DNA from: Branchiostoma floridae
Taxonomy: Eukaryota; Chordata; Leptocardii; Amphioxiformes; Branchiostomatidae
Assembly (NCBI RefSeq): GCF_000003815.2
Contig: NC_049996.1
Span: 13,491,297 to 13,551,296 of the forward strand
Length of the DNA: 60,000 nt
Reading direction: 5' to 3'
Part shown: piece after piece, positions 10,356 through 21,149 of the stretch
Position numbering within the stretch: the first letter of the stretch is position 1
Layout of the letters: every line of letters begins with the position of its first letter
The notes under the pieces: generated by a model
Databases searched by the model: none
What the model was told of the DNA's origin: nothing
The model's input: only the letters and a program-made list of their open reading frames with translations
Translations under genes and position numbers: made by a program

Positions 10356-11240
10356 CTAGCGGCGCGACCTATCAGTATCTCGAATGGATGTCATGAAGAC
10401 TCCGTGTTGACAGAATACTATAAATATTCCAGGACTAAGAGAAGAATGACATCCATACATCTTGTTACAGCGTTGACTCTGATCTCTGCATCTCCTTTTT
10501 ATTTTCCAGTCCGTCTCTATGCATCCTTTGTATATTTCGCTTGGCCGCGGACAAGTGGCAAGGTAGGGAAGAAGAAATATCCCCGAAGGTATCCTCTTCT
10601 TCTGGTGGTGGATACACACTGTTGTCATGTTTGAAGGTAGGGATATCATATCCATGATGTCTTCAACCAAAGCAGACACATCTTCAGTAATTCTGTTTCC
10701 CTCAGCCTTATAAACTTCAAAGAAGAAGTCTGGGGATACTCGTTTGATGTTTGTGCGCATGTCCCGAGTCTCTTGTGCAGCTACTCTGCACTGGCGATAG
10801 GCTTGCATCCGGTAGGTGCGTTGAAGGATGGGATCCCCCAGAGGCTCCCTCAGGTTTTCAACGCGGGAGAGAAGTGCCGAACGAAGCACGGTCTTGTTGA
10901 TGTTATTGGCGTTAAAGTCCTTGTGCACACTATGTCGTCACCAACGCCTTCCTTCTCCGCCTCGATCAGATCGTGACAACATGCACATTCACGGACTGTC
11001 GGCATCGGCTGGCAGTGTGTGCACCGGCACCATGTGAACTGCCCCAGCCGCCAGTTTTCAGTCTCTACGTCCCCGTCCCACTCAAAGACAGTCATAGACT
11101 CCAAGAGCTCCGGCTCTGACGGCAGGGAATCTGGGGTTACAGATCGAGCTCGAGCGCGGACTACTCTGCTTCCCTCCCCTGTCCCATATTTGCTCGCTGC
11201 GGCGAGGCTGGAAATTGTACGCGATAGGGTGGAGGCTCAT
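10356..11240 (-). pseudogene. Gene remnant with P2X7-receptor-tail-like zinc domain
   Basis: From 11240 the minus strand is open through ESMTVFEWDG and NWRLGQF to TWCRCTHCQPMPTVRECACC (about 11040-10980), then EKEGVGDDIVCT. After a one-base shift near 10930 it continues HKDFNANNINKTVL and PLGDPILQRTYRMQAYRQ. The pattern WC-x-C-x2-C-x2-MPT-x2-EC-x-CC, followed by C-T-x-H-x-[DE]-F and a C/N-L-x-K-x-VL segment, is the zinc-binding core of the domain shared with the intracellular C-terminus of vertebrate P2X7 receptors, found in many stand-alone invertebrate proteins. No receptor transmembrane part is present. After TYRMQAYRQ the frame remains open to 10356 (KRVSPDFFFEVYKAEGNR...), but that stretch does not look like the family. 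The frameshift argues for a pseudogene, though an assembly error or a cryptic intron is possible. Confidence 0.65.
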
Positions 11241-11369
11241 CCCGTCAAATTTCTCTTGAAGAACGTTCCCTGGCACTTTAATGGGAACGCATGTGAAGTT
11301 TTAGCACTTTTTTGACCCCTGTCAAAAAGTTTCCGCTTACAATGAGGCGATGCTCTCTTGCATAGAGGT

Positions 11370-11554
11370 GATGCTTTTCCTCGCAGATACATGGATGGGT
11401 GAGGTGCCCTGTCTCTCGGCTGACCATATTGGAAGTGGTTAATGCAGACTCGAGTATTTTTGGTCACGTTGTAATGCTGTCTTGAGATGATACTTTGCCA
11501 ATTTTTATAGTATTTTTCAGGACAGCTGTAAAATCTGATGGACGCCTTTCCCAT
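11370..11554 (-). pseudogene. Partial THAP zinc finger
   Basis: The minus frame reads YYKNWQSIISRQHYNVTK, then NTRVCINHFQYGQP and RAPHPSMYLRGK. The central W, the R-x-[NH] region, the S/T-x-RVC-x2-HF metal ligands (C-x2-H) and the following G-x-P...P-[ST]-L/M-[FY] stretch are the second half of a THAP (C2CH) DNA-binding domain. The first C-x(2-4)-C pair is not in this frame, so an upstream exon is missing or lost. It ends about 130 bp upstream of the P2X7-tail-like ORF on the same strand. THAP domains are common at the N-terminus of P-element-like and other domesticated transposases; a fusion of the two is possible but not shown. Confidence 0.55.
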
Positions 11555-11640
11555 GTGTTCACTGACGTGCTTTTTGATTATCTATCTAGAAGAGTTGAAA
11601 ATTGTATCAACATGATGATAACATGCCATGGCTTAAAACA

Positions 11641-12575
11641 CCCTCAAACACCCGAGTGGGGTCCATTTGGACCCCAGGCGTACATTTTGAAGTGCCATTT
11701 GAACATTTTTGATCTGTCTTATGTCTTATACCTTCTCCTAAGTTTTTGCAAAATTGGTAAAATAATGTGGAAATTATAAAGAAAGTTTGTGTTCAGTCCC
11801 TCTGGGGTCCAAACGGACCCCAGCAAAAATATGCAGTTTTTAAAACAAATTTAAACTTTGGACGCTAACTCCTTAGCCACTTATATTATGACTACCAAAC
11901 TTTCAGACGATGATAAAATATAAATCTTAATGCTCACAAAAATTTCTGTGTCATCAACATGTAATGTGACGACATTATGACCTAATCAGGGCGGCGATCT
12001 TGGATTTTGACCAATGACGTCATGAAATTAGCATAAATTATAAATTTTAAGTCATGAAAATTACATTGAATTTCATAGAATTTAATTGTTGTCAGAAAAC
12101 AGGTGTAGTTTACCAAGAAAACCTTGTTTAGATTGAAATAGTCAAATTTTGGCAAAAGTATGCCTTTAGAATATGGTTGCCATGGCAACCCCAAAAATGA
12201 TAAACTTACTTTATTGACCAAAAACTTTTGCGAACAATATTTTGTGGTAAATTACCAAGTTTCGTAGCTTTAGCTCTAGCCGTTCATGAGTTATGCGACA
12301 TAAATGTTGCTGAGGGCCTCAAAATTCCCCTTTCAGGTTGGAATAGGTTTAGTGCAAAACGTGGTCCTTCAGAACTTTTGCATAAATTATGATAATGAGT
12401 TGGAATTAGCAACACCTTAACATCTCAAAATCTTCCTCTTACATTGACGAAGCAATGTATACAAAATGATTCCCGATAAGGAATGATACTGAGACTTTAT
12501 GAACAAAACATTTTGGGGTCCGTTTGGACCCCACTCGGTCATTTTAGTCGCAAAAAAAGGTAGGGTGCTTGAGGG
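11641..12575 (-). mobile_element. Non-autonomous piggyBac-type element, copy 1 (935 bp)
   Basis: The ends are CCCTCAAACACCC at 11641 and GGGTGCTTGAGGG ending 12575, followed immediately by TTAA (12576-12579). On the left a TTAA is present at 11633-11636 but four bases (aaca) separate it from the terminus. Near each end lies a palindrome, GGGGTCCATTTGGACCCC (11658) and GGGGTCCGTTTGGACCCC (12515), plus an internal one at 11804. TTAA duplications and CCCT...AGGG ends are the piggyBac signature. There is no transposase ORF. The element is homologous to the one at 42872-43812 but inverted with respect to it. Confidence 0.8.
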
Positions 12576-12579
12576 TTAA

Positions 12580-13386
12580 AAAGTAGTTGAAGTTCCAATT
12601 TTAATCAGGGGCCCGGGGAAAGACGAGGCGTTGAAATCGGCAAATGTTGTCATGATATGATCAAAGAACAAAACAGCATTCGACACCTAAGAGTTCCCCC
12701 AAAATAGGTTTGGTCTCCGCCCTTACTACTATCAAACTATGTAATAATGACTACTGTGGATAATGTGCGGGGCATTGTTTTCAACAAACATGAAAAAATG
12801 GACAGAATTTAAGTTTTAAACTTCTTGTGCCAAACTTATGCGTATTTAACGAACTCTCTACAATGACATCTGCTGTGTTTCAACGGTACTGTTGTATTCA
12901 TAGCACGCACATCTTAATGTTGTTACGCAAACAACTAAGTACGCAGACAGTATTTTTTCTCTCCCTAAAGTCTCTTACCACGACATCCCAGAGTAAACTT
13001 TGAGTTGATTGAAGTAAGATTATACTTACTTGTCCGGGAGTCTTCTGTCATTAGCGTATCCAAAAGCTGCGCCTCGATGGGACGACTCAAAGAGTCCTAC
13101 GTTATTGTATAGCACAGACACAGCAAAACTCAATGAGTACACGCGTCTTAACCCCAGACTCAAAAAACTTGATCTTTATCTTTAACTGACCCTTCTAGAA
13201 TGTTCTCAAGAACAGGTGTTCGCACCTGCCAGGTCTTCGCACTTGCGTCGCGGCGCGCATGCGTGTTGCGTCATCCTTGCACTAAAGCTACACCAACACA
13301 CGCGCTACATCGATTAACCACAAACTGTCCCGGCATCCTTTGTGCGCGTTCTATCTGCAATAAGTTCTATTTGCTAAGCTCACAAA
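12580..13386. other. No gene seen
   Basis: No domain recognised. A frame at 13200-13418 (plus) has no support. Sequence just upstream of 13387 could contain the true start or acceptor of the next exon. Confidence 0.4.
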
Positions 13387-14058
13387 TTGGAATTGACCTA
13401 TGGATTCAACTTTTGTGAGCAATTACAAGTTCGTAGGACAGTGACAGTGTCGCATGAGATGAGTGATAATGTTACATATAATGGCACTCCAGTTGACCTG
13501 GCAGGCACAGGTATACCGTCTATGATAAGCCATATTCAGGACCTTGACTATATCTTAACAAAATTCAGTTGTATCCCAGCATGTCAGGGCCTGCGTGGAG
13601 ATATCAACACTAAGACAAAGTACCCTGCTCTCAGTGCTGTTCTGGAAACAGCACGTGAGGGCAAAGGTAAACCGCAACAGGTACTTCGATCACCACAATG
13701 TAGCCAGCTAGTACATTCTCCGCTAGAGGCCAGAGTCTTCCGCTGCACAAAGTGCGACAATGTTCGATCCGCCGTTGAGCAGGCAATGTGGCGTCGCGAA
13801 ATCCAGAAGAAACAGTCAGGTGACTGCTTCCAGACCCCTGCAAAAAGGACAAGATGGATGTATCTTAGTGACGAACAAAAGAAAGAGAGGTACGACAGAG
13901 AAAAGACCAAACGGGAGAGAGTGGACGAAAGAGCAACCTACCACAAGGCAAGATACGACACTTTAAAGGATAGTGTGCGTCTAACGATGGATGAGCACAA
14001 GGATATGACAGCGATATTTAACAAGATTGACTGTGACGTCACAAAATCCGCATGGCTA
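13387..14058 (+). CDS. Exon of a transposon-type protein with CxxC ribbon and coiled coil
   Basis: The frame is open for 224 codons and ends in phase 0 at a consensus donor (TGGCTA|gtaagt). In order: an N-terminal part with IPACQGL and YPALSAVLETAREGKGKPQQ; a segment SPQCSQLV.. that ends in RCTKCDNVRSAVEQAMWRRE (residues about 115-140, a C-x2-C half-ribbon followed by a Y/V-R-x3-E helix); then RWMYLSDEQKKERYDREKTK and a charged heptad-rich coiled coil to the end. The combination 'R[ST].C..L......+C..C...R..L' plus a coiled coil is what I recall from the N-terminal regions of multi-copy transposase-like proteins in cnidarians, sponges and amphioxus. It continues in phase into 14707-14784. There are no internal stops, so it may be a fairly young copy. 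The start codon at 13387 is only the first ATG available; the true start may be upstream. Confidence 0.5.
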
Positions 14059-14211
14059 GTAAGTTACACCTAGATAATAAATAGTATTAACGTGTTTTAT
14101 TTCATTGCGGCATTTTGCCGAAAACAATGGCTTTTGAAACGGCGTTTCCTACCTATTCATTATAATAATTGTTCTTACTGACACCAAAGCGTTCGGAAGT
14201 CGGTGTTCGGT

Positions 14212-14320
14212 GAAATACATCCTGTCGGAAGCTTAGCTTCAGAATACATCCCATTCTTCACAACCTCTTATGGCCCATGTCTGGTGCACTAGGCGGATTC
14301 GGGTACTTCTCCCTCACATT
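14212..14320 (-). repeat. Decayed exon-like repeat, copy 1
   Basis: After a poly-T acceptor (ttttttag|AATGTG) the minus strand reads NVREKYPNPPSAP, then shifts frame. The same segment, NVRKKYPNPPLAIRGGEN, is at 23245-23150 behind an equally placed acceptor. It lies inside what would be the intron of the plus-strand gene and so is an independent insertion or remnant. Confidence 0.6.
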
Positions 14321-14706
14321 CTAAAAAAATGATTAAAAAAAAAGAATTAATTGTCAACATCAAGTGCAATAGATTTTGTCATGTTCTGGACATCAATATG
14401 CCGTTCCAGGGTTTTCTATTGTGTTTTCAATTATAGTAGTAACACGTTCCTTTGTGCAGTCATTAGTCTGTATAGACTGACTGACAGTATCAGTAGTAAC
14501 AACATAATAGCAGCAATTACAACTAGAACAACAGTATGTCAGTATGTGTGAATACAGTCTCCTGTAGTATAGTTAAAGTCATTGCAAATCCCTGACCTCT
14601 AACAGTAAGGACGCATTGGGGCATAACTTCCCTCAAATCCGTTTAAGAAGATAGTCTTTCTAATCGTGGGGATTACGACAATATCATAAATTGTCATGCC
14701 GTGCAG

Positions 14707-14784
14707 TCTTTAAAGGCTACTGATCTTCATTCATCCTGGAAAGTCGAGTTTGACTGGAAGGATCTTCCAGATGGACTTGTTCAG
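14707..14784 (+). CDS. Possible second exon of the 13387 gene
   Basis: A 78-bp segment between an AG (14705-14706, gtgcag) and a donor (ttcag|gtgggt) reads SLKATDLHSSWKVEF then DWKDLPDGLVQ with no stop. Length divisible by three and phase 0 at both ends match the phase-0 donor at 14058, so the exons would join without breaking the frame. It contains no recognised domain. The following exon was not found, and downstream sequence is decayed. Confidence 0.35.
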
Positions 14785-15414
14785 GTGGGTTGGCCGTTTT
14801 TTATGTCATACTCTTACTTACTTAAGTATAACTGAAGACAGGACTTTCAATGTCCCTCTCCTCGAGAAACTAATGGATGAATTCATTTCTTCACACAGTA
14901 TTGCCAGCTCCGGCTGCTTCCCCAAGGTGAAGATCCAAGCGGATATGGAGAAAAATTTTGGGCTTGGTTACTGGGAGGCCGTGCTATGCGGTAGGTGCTG
15001 GTTCACCACCGCATAGCACGCGCAGGCTGTACTAGGAGGCGGAGCGTAACTATGGTATTGGATGCCTACAACTATACTTAGGCACACCCACTCCCCAGTC
15101 TTTGATGGGGTGTACAATTGCTGTGCCCAACCATACAGCATGCATAGCCTTGCCCGACATACCAAAGGGATTCTTAGCATTCAGAGAAACGGCAGCAACC
15201 TTGGATATCACTGTGCCCTCACAAAGTGGCCCGAGAAGTTGGCAAACCAATATAGTGACATGATGAAATAGAACAGTGAAACAAACACGCAAACATGGGC
15301 CAAGAAAGTTCGAGCAAGGTTCGAGTAATTCAAGAAGACAGATGGGCCAAAGCCTTCCATCTTTAGACAATCAGACACACGTTACCAGAGCTGGCTCCGT
15401 TTGGCTAGTGGCAT
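14785..15414. other. Unassigned sequence with one perfect hairpin
   Basis: Two opposing frames (plus 15062-15271; minus 15370-15050 with SLNAKNPFGMSGKAMH) cross here and I cannot decide between them. A perfect inverted repeat, arms 14980-14992 and 15008-15020 (CGTGCTATGCGGT and its complement) with a 15-base loop, lies at the left end. Confidence 0.35.
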
Positions 15415-15530
15415 ATAACCTGGCCAGCCAAGCAGTCACAGCTTCACTTCAGGATGCAACCAATCAGAAGAAGATACTAGCAACCTACCTCAGGAACAAG
15501 AACTGTCAGAAATGCCAGTGCTACTCAAGT
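15415..15530 (+). repeat. Decayed protein-coding repeat, copy A
   Basis: Reads YNLASQAVTASLQDATNQ, then KKILATYLRNKNCQKCQCYS. The DNA and the inferred peptide both align with 16950-17072. A second shared block follows at about 15905-15950 (tttgaaactcgtgcaaagga) against 17138-17165 (ctgaaacctgggcaaaggag). The NLA-x-Q-[AV]-x-[TS]-[AS]-L pattern could come from a P-element-like transposase, but that is weak. Confidence 0.4.
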
Positions 15531-16949
15531 TGACGGAAAGCCATCACCTACCACCAGTGCTCAGCAAATATTTCACAAGAAGCAATGATTTGAGATAATG
15601 AACAGTGAGGTAGAACCAATTGTAGAAACACTTCTTTTCAGGCCTATTCAGACAAAAGCAAGTCACGTCACAACAGATGATTATTTCTAACGAGGGATGG
15701 CTTCGGTCATGATGGAGAAGGCAGGCAGACAACAAAGAGCATTTCCGACTATGCACATTCAAGCAGAGGGATTGTCAGACAGGTATACGTAAACAGGACA
15801 GACTCTGGTAAACGATCATGTTTCCAGGCAGGCTGCAATAGGATAAAATCATGGTAAGAGACAGTTTTGGGGATGACCTATTTGTACGTCTCAACACAGA
15901 ACATTTCAAGGCTATGGCTTTGAAACTCGTGCAAAGGAGGTGACAGAGATTGCCTTGAACAGAGCGATGCAAGCTGCCTCGTCTTGCTATGCAGGAGACT
16001 ACACCCTGTGTGCAAGACACATTTCAAGGGCTGATGTTACACTTTTTCTAGTTCGCAACACCATCTTTCGAACCCAATGTAAAGTAGCCCATACGGCGCA
16101 CAATTTTAATTCTTGAGATAACAAGGGTTACTTTATTTATTCATATCTGAATAATATGACAACTTCGACTTATATAGACCATGTAAAAGTAGATAGAAAT
16201 TTGCAAAAGTTAACAAGTTATGAATGTCTCTTGGTGGGTAAACAAAGTTATGACAGCACATATTGATTACTCTGAAAAGAGCCTATACTTGATTCCATTT
16301 TTGCTTAGAATACTCCCATGCGTTTTAGAGCCATTCGGACATATTCTATTCTGCGATGTTTTACAAAGTAAATAATTTTTTATTCCAAATAAGTAATCGG
16401 AGGAGTGGATATCCGTAAGCTTGTCATCACCATGACTGCCTTCTTTGCAACACACAGAGCCGACTCAAAAGTGGTGGCACTCCTTAACACCCTGTGTGAA
16501 ATAATCCATATATCATACCTTGGAAAAGACCACTGTGCAGTCAACTGGCCGCAATAAAACTATACGAAAATGCATGTTTTTAACTCCAAAAACACACTAA
16601 AAAAACAAAGCTGTCAAGCACTCTTTCTAGGTCTTAGTCGAGCTTGTTCCAACCATTGGTGTCTCTCATTTTTGGCGTCTCGATCCTTTAGTGAACAGTT
16701 CTCTATCTTACACATTGGTCATCTCTCTCATGAAGCGACTGTCTCACTTTTAAATAGTAGTTTTGTTTAGTTTGATGTAAGTTGCGCTCGGTAGTGTCTC
16801 TACTGTTTTAGATGATAAAGTCTTGGAACCGGAAAGCAACGTAAGTTGGGCCTCTTTTCTAGACATGGCAAAGGCGTCAGTCTTTAACTATCTTGATACA
16901 AATTAGTTGACATTGATGTTTTTGCGCTTCGCTAAATCAGATGCAAGAA
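15531..16949. other. No supportable gene
   Basis: Contains the second homologous block noted for the 15415 repeat. A minus frame near 16750-16610 contains CSLKDRDAKNERHQWLEQAR, which looks like a fragment of a DNA-binding domain but is too short and stop-flanked to name. Confidence 0.3.
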
Positions 16950-17072
16950 ATCTAGACAACCAAGCAGCTGCAGCTTTACATCGTTCGTCGGGAATGCAAC
17001 GAAAAAAAAAAATGTTACGAATAATCTAGGTCAGAAACACGAACTGTCTAGTATCTCAGTGTGACCCAAGTA
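16950..17072 (+). repeat. Decayed protein-coding repeat, copy B
   Basis: Reads RNLDNQAAAALHRSSGMQ, KKK and, after a stop, VRNTNCLVSQCDPSK; parallel to copy A at 15415-15530. A homopolymer of eleven A within it marks probable slippage. Confidence 0.4.
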
Positions 17073-18129
17073 AAGAAAAGGTCGTCCTAACCAGTAAGTA
17101 ATATAAACACAGAAGATTTAAAAGCGATGACTTGAGTCTGAAACCTGGGCAAAGGAGATGACACTGTCGTGAGCAAGACGTTGCCTTATAATCAGGATGT
17201 CATCCTTTATCTGAAGGAGGCCCTGAGCAAGGTAAAATTTAAGTTAACGATTAAAAGATTATCCCATATTGTACAGCGTCGAAGAAAATGAAAATAATAG
17301 GCAAAAAAGGGGGATGGTTTTTGTTATCCCTACTGATAGAATGTTATCACAATTGTTTAACTTAAGCGACCAAACTAAGATTTTTAACTTCAATATATTT
17401 GCATGATATCTGGATATTTGGGGCAATTATTGTGTGTATTATGTACACTTTTCTATTGTCATATAGGATAGTATATATAAAGTAAACATAAAATATCAGA
17501 TATTTTATAGCCCTGGATGAGTATATCGCTAAAAAGCCGAGCGGGAATATCTCAACTCTGCCCTTGTCTCAAAGGCGCTTACCGGTGTTATTCAGTTACA
17601 GATATGTGGTGGTGGGTACCAATCCAGCTTTAAAGAGAAGCAAGCTAACATTGGGGCAGCTTTATGCAGGCCAGAAACGATGAATGGGATTTAAACAATA
17701 AAATACCTACGTCGCACAAAAGGTACCAGACCACCTGTCAAGGGAAAGAGCAAATACGCTTCGTTACAAATTACGGGGGGAATATTGACACGCACCAACT
17801 ACATACACCTAAAGAATGCTAATCTTGTTCTCAGATGTAACTCAGATGAGACAAACTGGTATCAGCATAGAACTGAGTCGAGGGTAGGTGCTTGTTCTAG
17901 AGTACGCCAGGGGCGCACCAACCAAATGTTCAGGCTAGAAGATTACAAGAAAATGCCTGTTCTGTGAATTCTGATTCAATGCGGGGCCTAAATACATTGA
18001 TGATGAATTGAGAAGTCATACTCTCACTAATTAGTAAAGACCATTGAAATTTCGCCCGCCTATGTTCAGTAGCTATATACGTTTGTCACAATCGCAATCA
18101 GAGGAGACTGAGTATATGCCAAAGCTACG
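17073..18129. other. No gene seen
   Basis: AT-rich sequence with no domain. A 60-codon frame at 17785-17967 has no support. Confidence 0.4.
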
Positions 18130-18480
18130 CGTTAAGTTCTTCATCTGTCTGGAAATATGATATCAGATTGCATGTGTTCCATCTCGCGCGGGAATCTAGC
18201 GGTGAGTTTCTCAATAAAAAGGGTAAGAAAAGTTTTAGGAGAAAGGTTTGAGCAAAGTCTGTGACACCAAATATTGATTATATTTGTTACAATACTAATA
18301 CGAAAGCTAGTGTCATTATTTCCCTTCAAAGACTGAAATAAGACAAGACTTCAACTTTATAGCGCTATCGCGGTTGGACGGATACTTTATTTTGTAATAG
18401 AACCAATCAGAATGCTACGTATGGTTGATTGGCAGAACATTTCCCGCCATAACTTAGATAAGTCGAAAACAGGAGACAAA
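18130..18480 (-). repeat. Dispersed repeat family R1, copy 3 (inverted)
   Basis: Read on the minus strand it gives ttatggcgggaaatgttctg, ccaatcaacc, attctgattggttctatt, and later a 'cccgcgcgagatgg..cacatgcaatctgatat' stretch, matching 47878-47940 and 48155-48190 almost base for base in blocks. Orientation is opposite to the other two copies. Confidence 0.65.
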
Positions 18481-18697
18481 CATTGCTACATTACCCCGCT
18501 TCGTCTACCGGAGCCTTATGGTCATTATTGTTTCAGACATGTGAGGGAACAAAACGAGAAGCATTGAAGGCTTTTGATAGCGGGCTTAGCATATCTTCTT
18601 CATTATAACGCATTTGAGTTGTTGTCTTAGCTATCGGAAACTCCTGGCTTTGCTTTTTGTGTTACGCCAGCAAAGGGCGGTTAAGGTTATACCGGGT

Positions 18698-18729
18698 AGA
18701 TAGATATAGATAGCTAGATAGATAAAGAA
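18698..18729. repeat. TAGA microsatellite
   Basis: Imperfect (TAGA)n run. Confidence 0.8.
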
Positions 18730-19357
18730 GAGATAAAACGTTACCGTTTATTTTCATTTTTTGGTGTTGGTCTTGGTTATTAGATTGCTGTATGTGTGGT
18801 AAGCAAGTTGTCTCCTTTTTCTGCATGTTCTTGACAACAATCGTGCTCAAGATGCCCGCGAAGGAATGCGTGGTATTGTACCCTGAATATTTATATACGC
18901 TCACGGTCTGTTTCTCTTTTCTCTCTCTTAAATTTGAACCAAATAAACCAGGCCTGAAATTCTATTTATTTTCGTTACGGAACAGCCACTTTATTCGAGA
19001 AAATACCGTTGGTGGACTTGAACAGTTTAAGAATGAAACAATTTAGACAATGGAAAAGAGCGGTGCCCTGCAAACTGGACAAGTGCTCTGCATATTTTTA
19101 CCCAACGCCCACACCTGTGTCAGAGGCATGCGTGTAGGCATAGGTACACCACTGCCACAAATCTGAGAGATAGGAATGCACTCGCTCGCACGTAGTAGTC
19201 TTTTTTTTTCTGCAGTACAATAGTATGTTGGATTTATCAAGAACATCATCTGTTTGCAAGACACGGTCTTTATTATTAAAATATGCAGTCATGCAATAGG
19301 GAATATATTGATGTACTCTGAAGTTGTGCTTGAAAATTAAACAGCCAATTTACTTAC
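18730..19357. other. No gene seen
   Basis: No coding signal beyond short random frames. Confidence 0.4.
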
Positions 19358-19544
19358 AATACGGACGATTGTCTTTGCGGTCCTCAATTTGGCTGGTGGA
19401 AGCTTGTGACTCACGGCATATATAGCGACACAGTTGCCAGCTTTGGTCCATGGTAGTACCCTTAACATTTGCGGATGTGTACAATCCGTGGACTGGATCG
19501 TACGGGCAAATAACTATTTGGTCTTCCTCAGAGCCAAACCGCAT
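19358..19544 (-). CDS. Exon with half of a CHHC-type finger, unidentified gene
   Basis: Flanked by a good acceptor (aatttcag at 19545-19546) and a consensus donor (gtaagt at 19357-19352). The 62-codon reading begins MRFGSEEDQIVICPYDPVHG and continues SWQLCRYICRESQASTSQ, EDRKDNRPYC. The CPYDPVH motif (C-x5-H) is the first half of the U11-48K/GTSF1-type CHHC finger, which binds RNA ends in the minor spliceosome or piRNA pathway. The expected second half (H-x9-C) is not present in this exon: what follows looks unrelated. It may continue in a downstream exon, be a decayed duplicate, or be a chance resemblance. No neighbouring exon was recognised. Confidence 0.35.
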
Positions 19545-19936
19545 CTGAAATTTATGTAAATTTTTCTCTGATTTTAAGGTTTGTGCCTTTATAATATGGT
19601 TTGATCTATACGGTCCCGATGGTGTTGAATCGAAAAATTGGTATAGGAGCTTTCCTTCTTTTATTAAATATAATCGGCCAATACGCTCTTAATCTCAATC
19701 CCTTTTGAGCGATGGGCTGGACGTGATAAGAAACTATAAATATGAGACTTTTTTTTTTACAGTAAAAAGAATATGTATAATTCCACAGGTTATCACAACA
19801 TGCACAAACAAAGCGTGAATAAGGGACAAATAAATTTTGTTTTCCTTCCAACACTTCCCACGTCTTGTTTCGACACCGTCATGTTTCCGTGAAGTCGACA
19901 AAAACTACTTCTCACAAAGAGAAGTTTTGAACATAT
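19545..19936. other. No gene seen
   Basis: A minus frame at 19854-19606 has no recognisable features. An ATG at 19882-19880 (minus) starts a short basic frame without support. Confidence 0.35.
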
Positions 19937-20527
19937 TTATACGTGAGTAAATGGGGTGACAAATGGGGTCTTTAATTTCATATGACTCGTTTCCAATGCA
20001 TATTGCTATGGCTCTTGGCTGTGAAATGCTGCTACTACACAAACCCCTCCCCAATCTTCAAAGAAATCGAAAGGCATTTTCAAGGTGGTGTTGGGAATGG
20101 CTTCAGACGTTTTTTTAAAGATTTTTGAGTTAGCATATTCCACGGAATGAGAGACATATTTTGGGGTACTTGTTGGCTGTATTTGCAGTCCTAAGCCACC
20201 AACTTTGCTCGTGATTGGAAGCTGTTCTGGTGGAGTTCAGCCTGCAATCAAAGAACATCCATCCCAACGTCCTGGTCTGTAGACTTCTGAGTAAATACCT
20301 TTCAGTGGGAAGAACATACGTTCCTGATTTTCTGCAATTACCTATCTTAGGTTGACAAGTCTGTATAGTATGGACGCATGAGAAAAGGGTGCATTTAGAT
20401 ATGTCCCATACGACTGCAACTTTCCTGAAGTTATTGCCTTGTTTCGGTTGAAATTATCTGCCTTAGAAGAATTGATTGGAGATACATCTAATATATAAAC
20501 CGCAGAATCTGGCGGAATGTCTGGTCT
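19937..20527 (-). pseudogene. Long interrupted ORF, unknown protein
   Basis: One minus-strand frame runs 197 codons with only three internal stops, unexpected in AT-rich DNA. It begins RPDIPPDSAVYILDVSPINS and SKADNFN, passes LYRLVNLR-stop, then FFPLKGIYSEVYRPGRWDG, a stop, ITSKVGGLGLQIQPTSTPKY, NTTLKMPFDFFEDWGG, VCVVAAFHSQEP. The first 23 residues recur at 24090-24000 as SDIPPDSKVYILNVSPVNSS. A [VI]-x-[DN]-VSP-[IV]-[NK] segment resembles the first strands of OB-fold proteins linked to some invertebrate transposons, but this is a guess. The three stops suggest a pseudogene or a protein with small introns. Confidence 0.35.
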
Positions 20528-21149
20528 TTATCAAATTAGAAGCAAATCCATCAATCGGGACGTAGTCTTGTTGGTAAGGATGTGAGTTTAGAAGAAGAAA
20601 AAATAATGACGTTATCTTGATCCAAAATTGGCATGACATTATGATGCTGCTATGTTACACAATAAGGGAATCGATGTAAAACCCCTTGCCTTGTGAACAT
20701 ACCCGGGCTAAAAGTGGACCTTGTCTGAACCGACTGTTACCATCTTCAGTGTGTAGACACAAACAAAATATGGTACAAAAAGTGCTGTATAGGCCCCTAT
20801 GGACTTGCAAACCTTTATATTGATAAAACCAACTGTCACTGAGATTTTTCAAAGCGAGTTCACCGACCAACCGCAGTTCAACCTTCTCTCATAGCTTCTT
20901 CCAGTCGCCAAGAGACATACCCCTCAATCTGATCACATCGCCATCCATGCATGTCTATTTAAAGCCTGTTCTACATCTTGTGACTATATTAATGTCAGAC
21001 TAATCAGGTTTATATCTGCGTGGACAGAGCAGACGGATATAATTATCGTTGCACATTTTTACTTAGCTGAGACATGTCACTTCTGGTTTCGCTAGAGGTC
21101 CCGGCCCCATCTAAACACTACGTAAAATCGGCAAATGCAAAAGGTTGCA
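20528..21149. other. No gene seen
   Basis: No domain recognised. This is the interval between the interrupted ORF and the gypsy remnant. Confidence 0.4.

Noticed and set aside
15050-15370. Minus frame reading like a membrane protein (KNPFGMSGKAMHAVW)
   Set aside because: The plus strand is equally open, no splice borders, no family match; left undecided.
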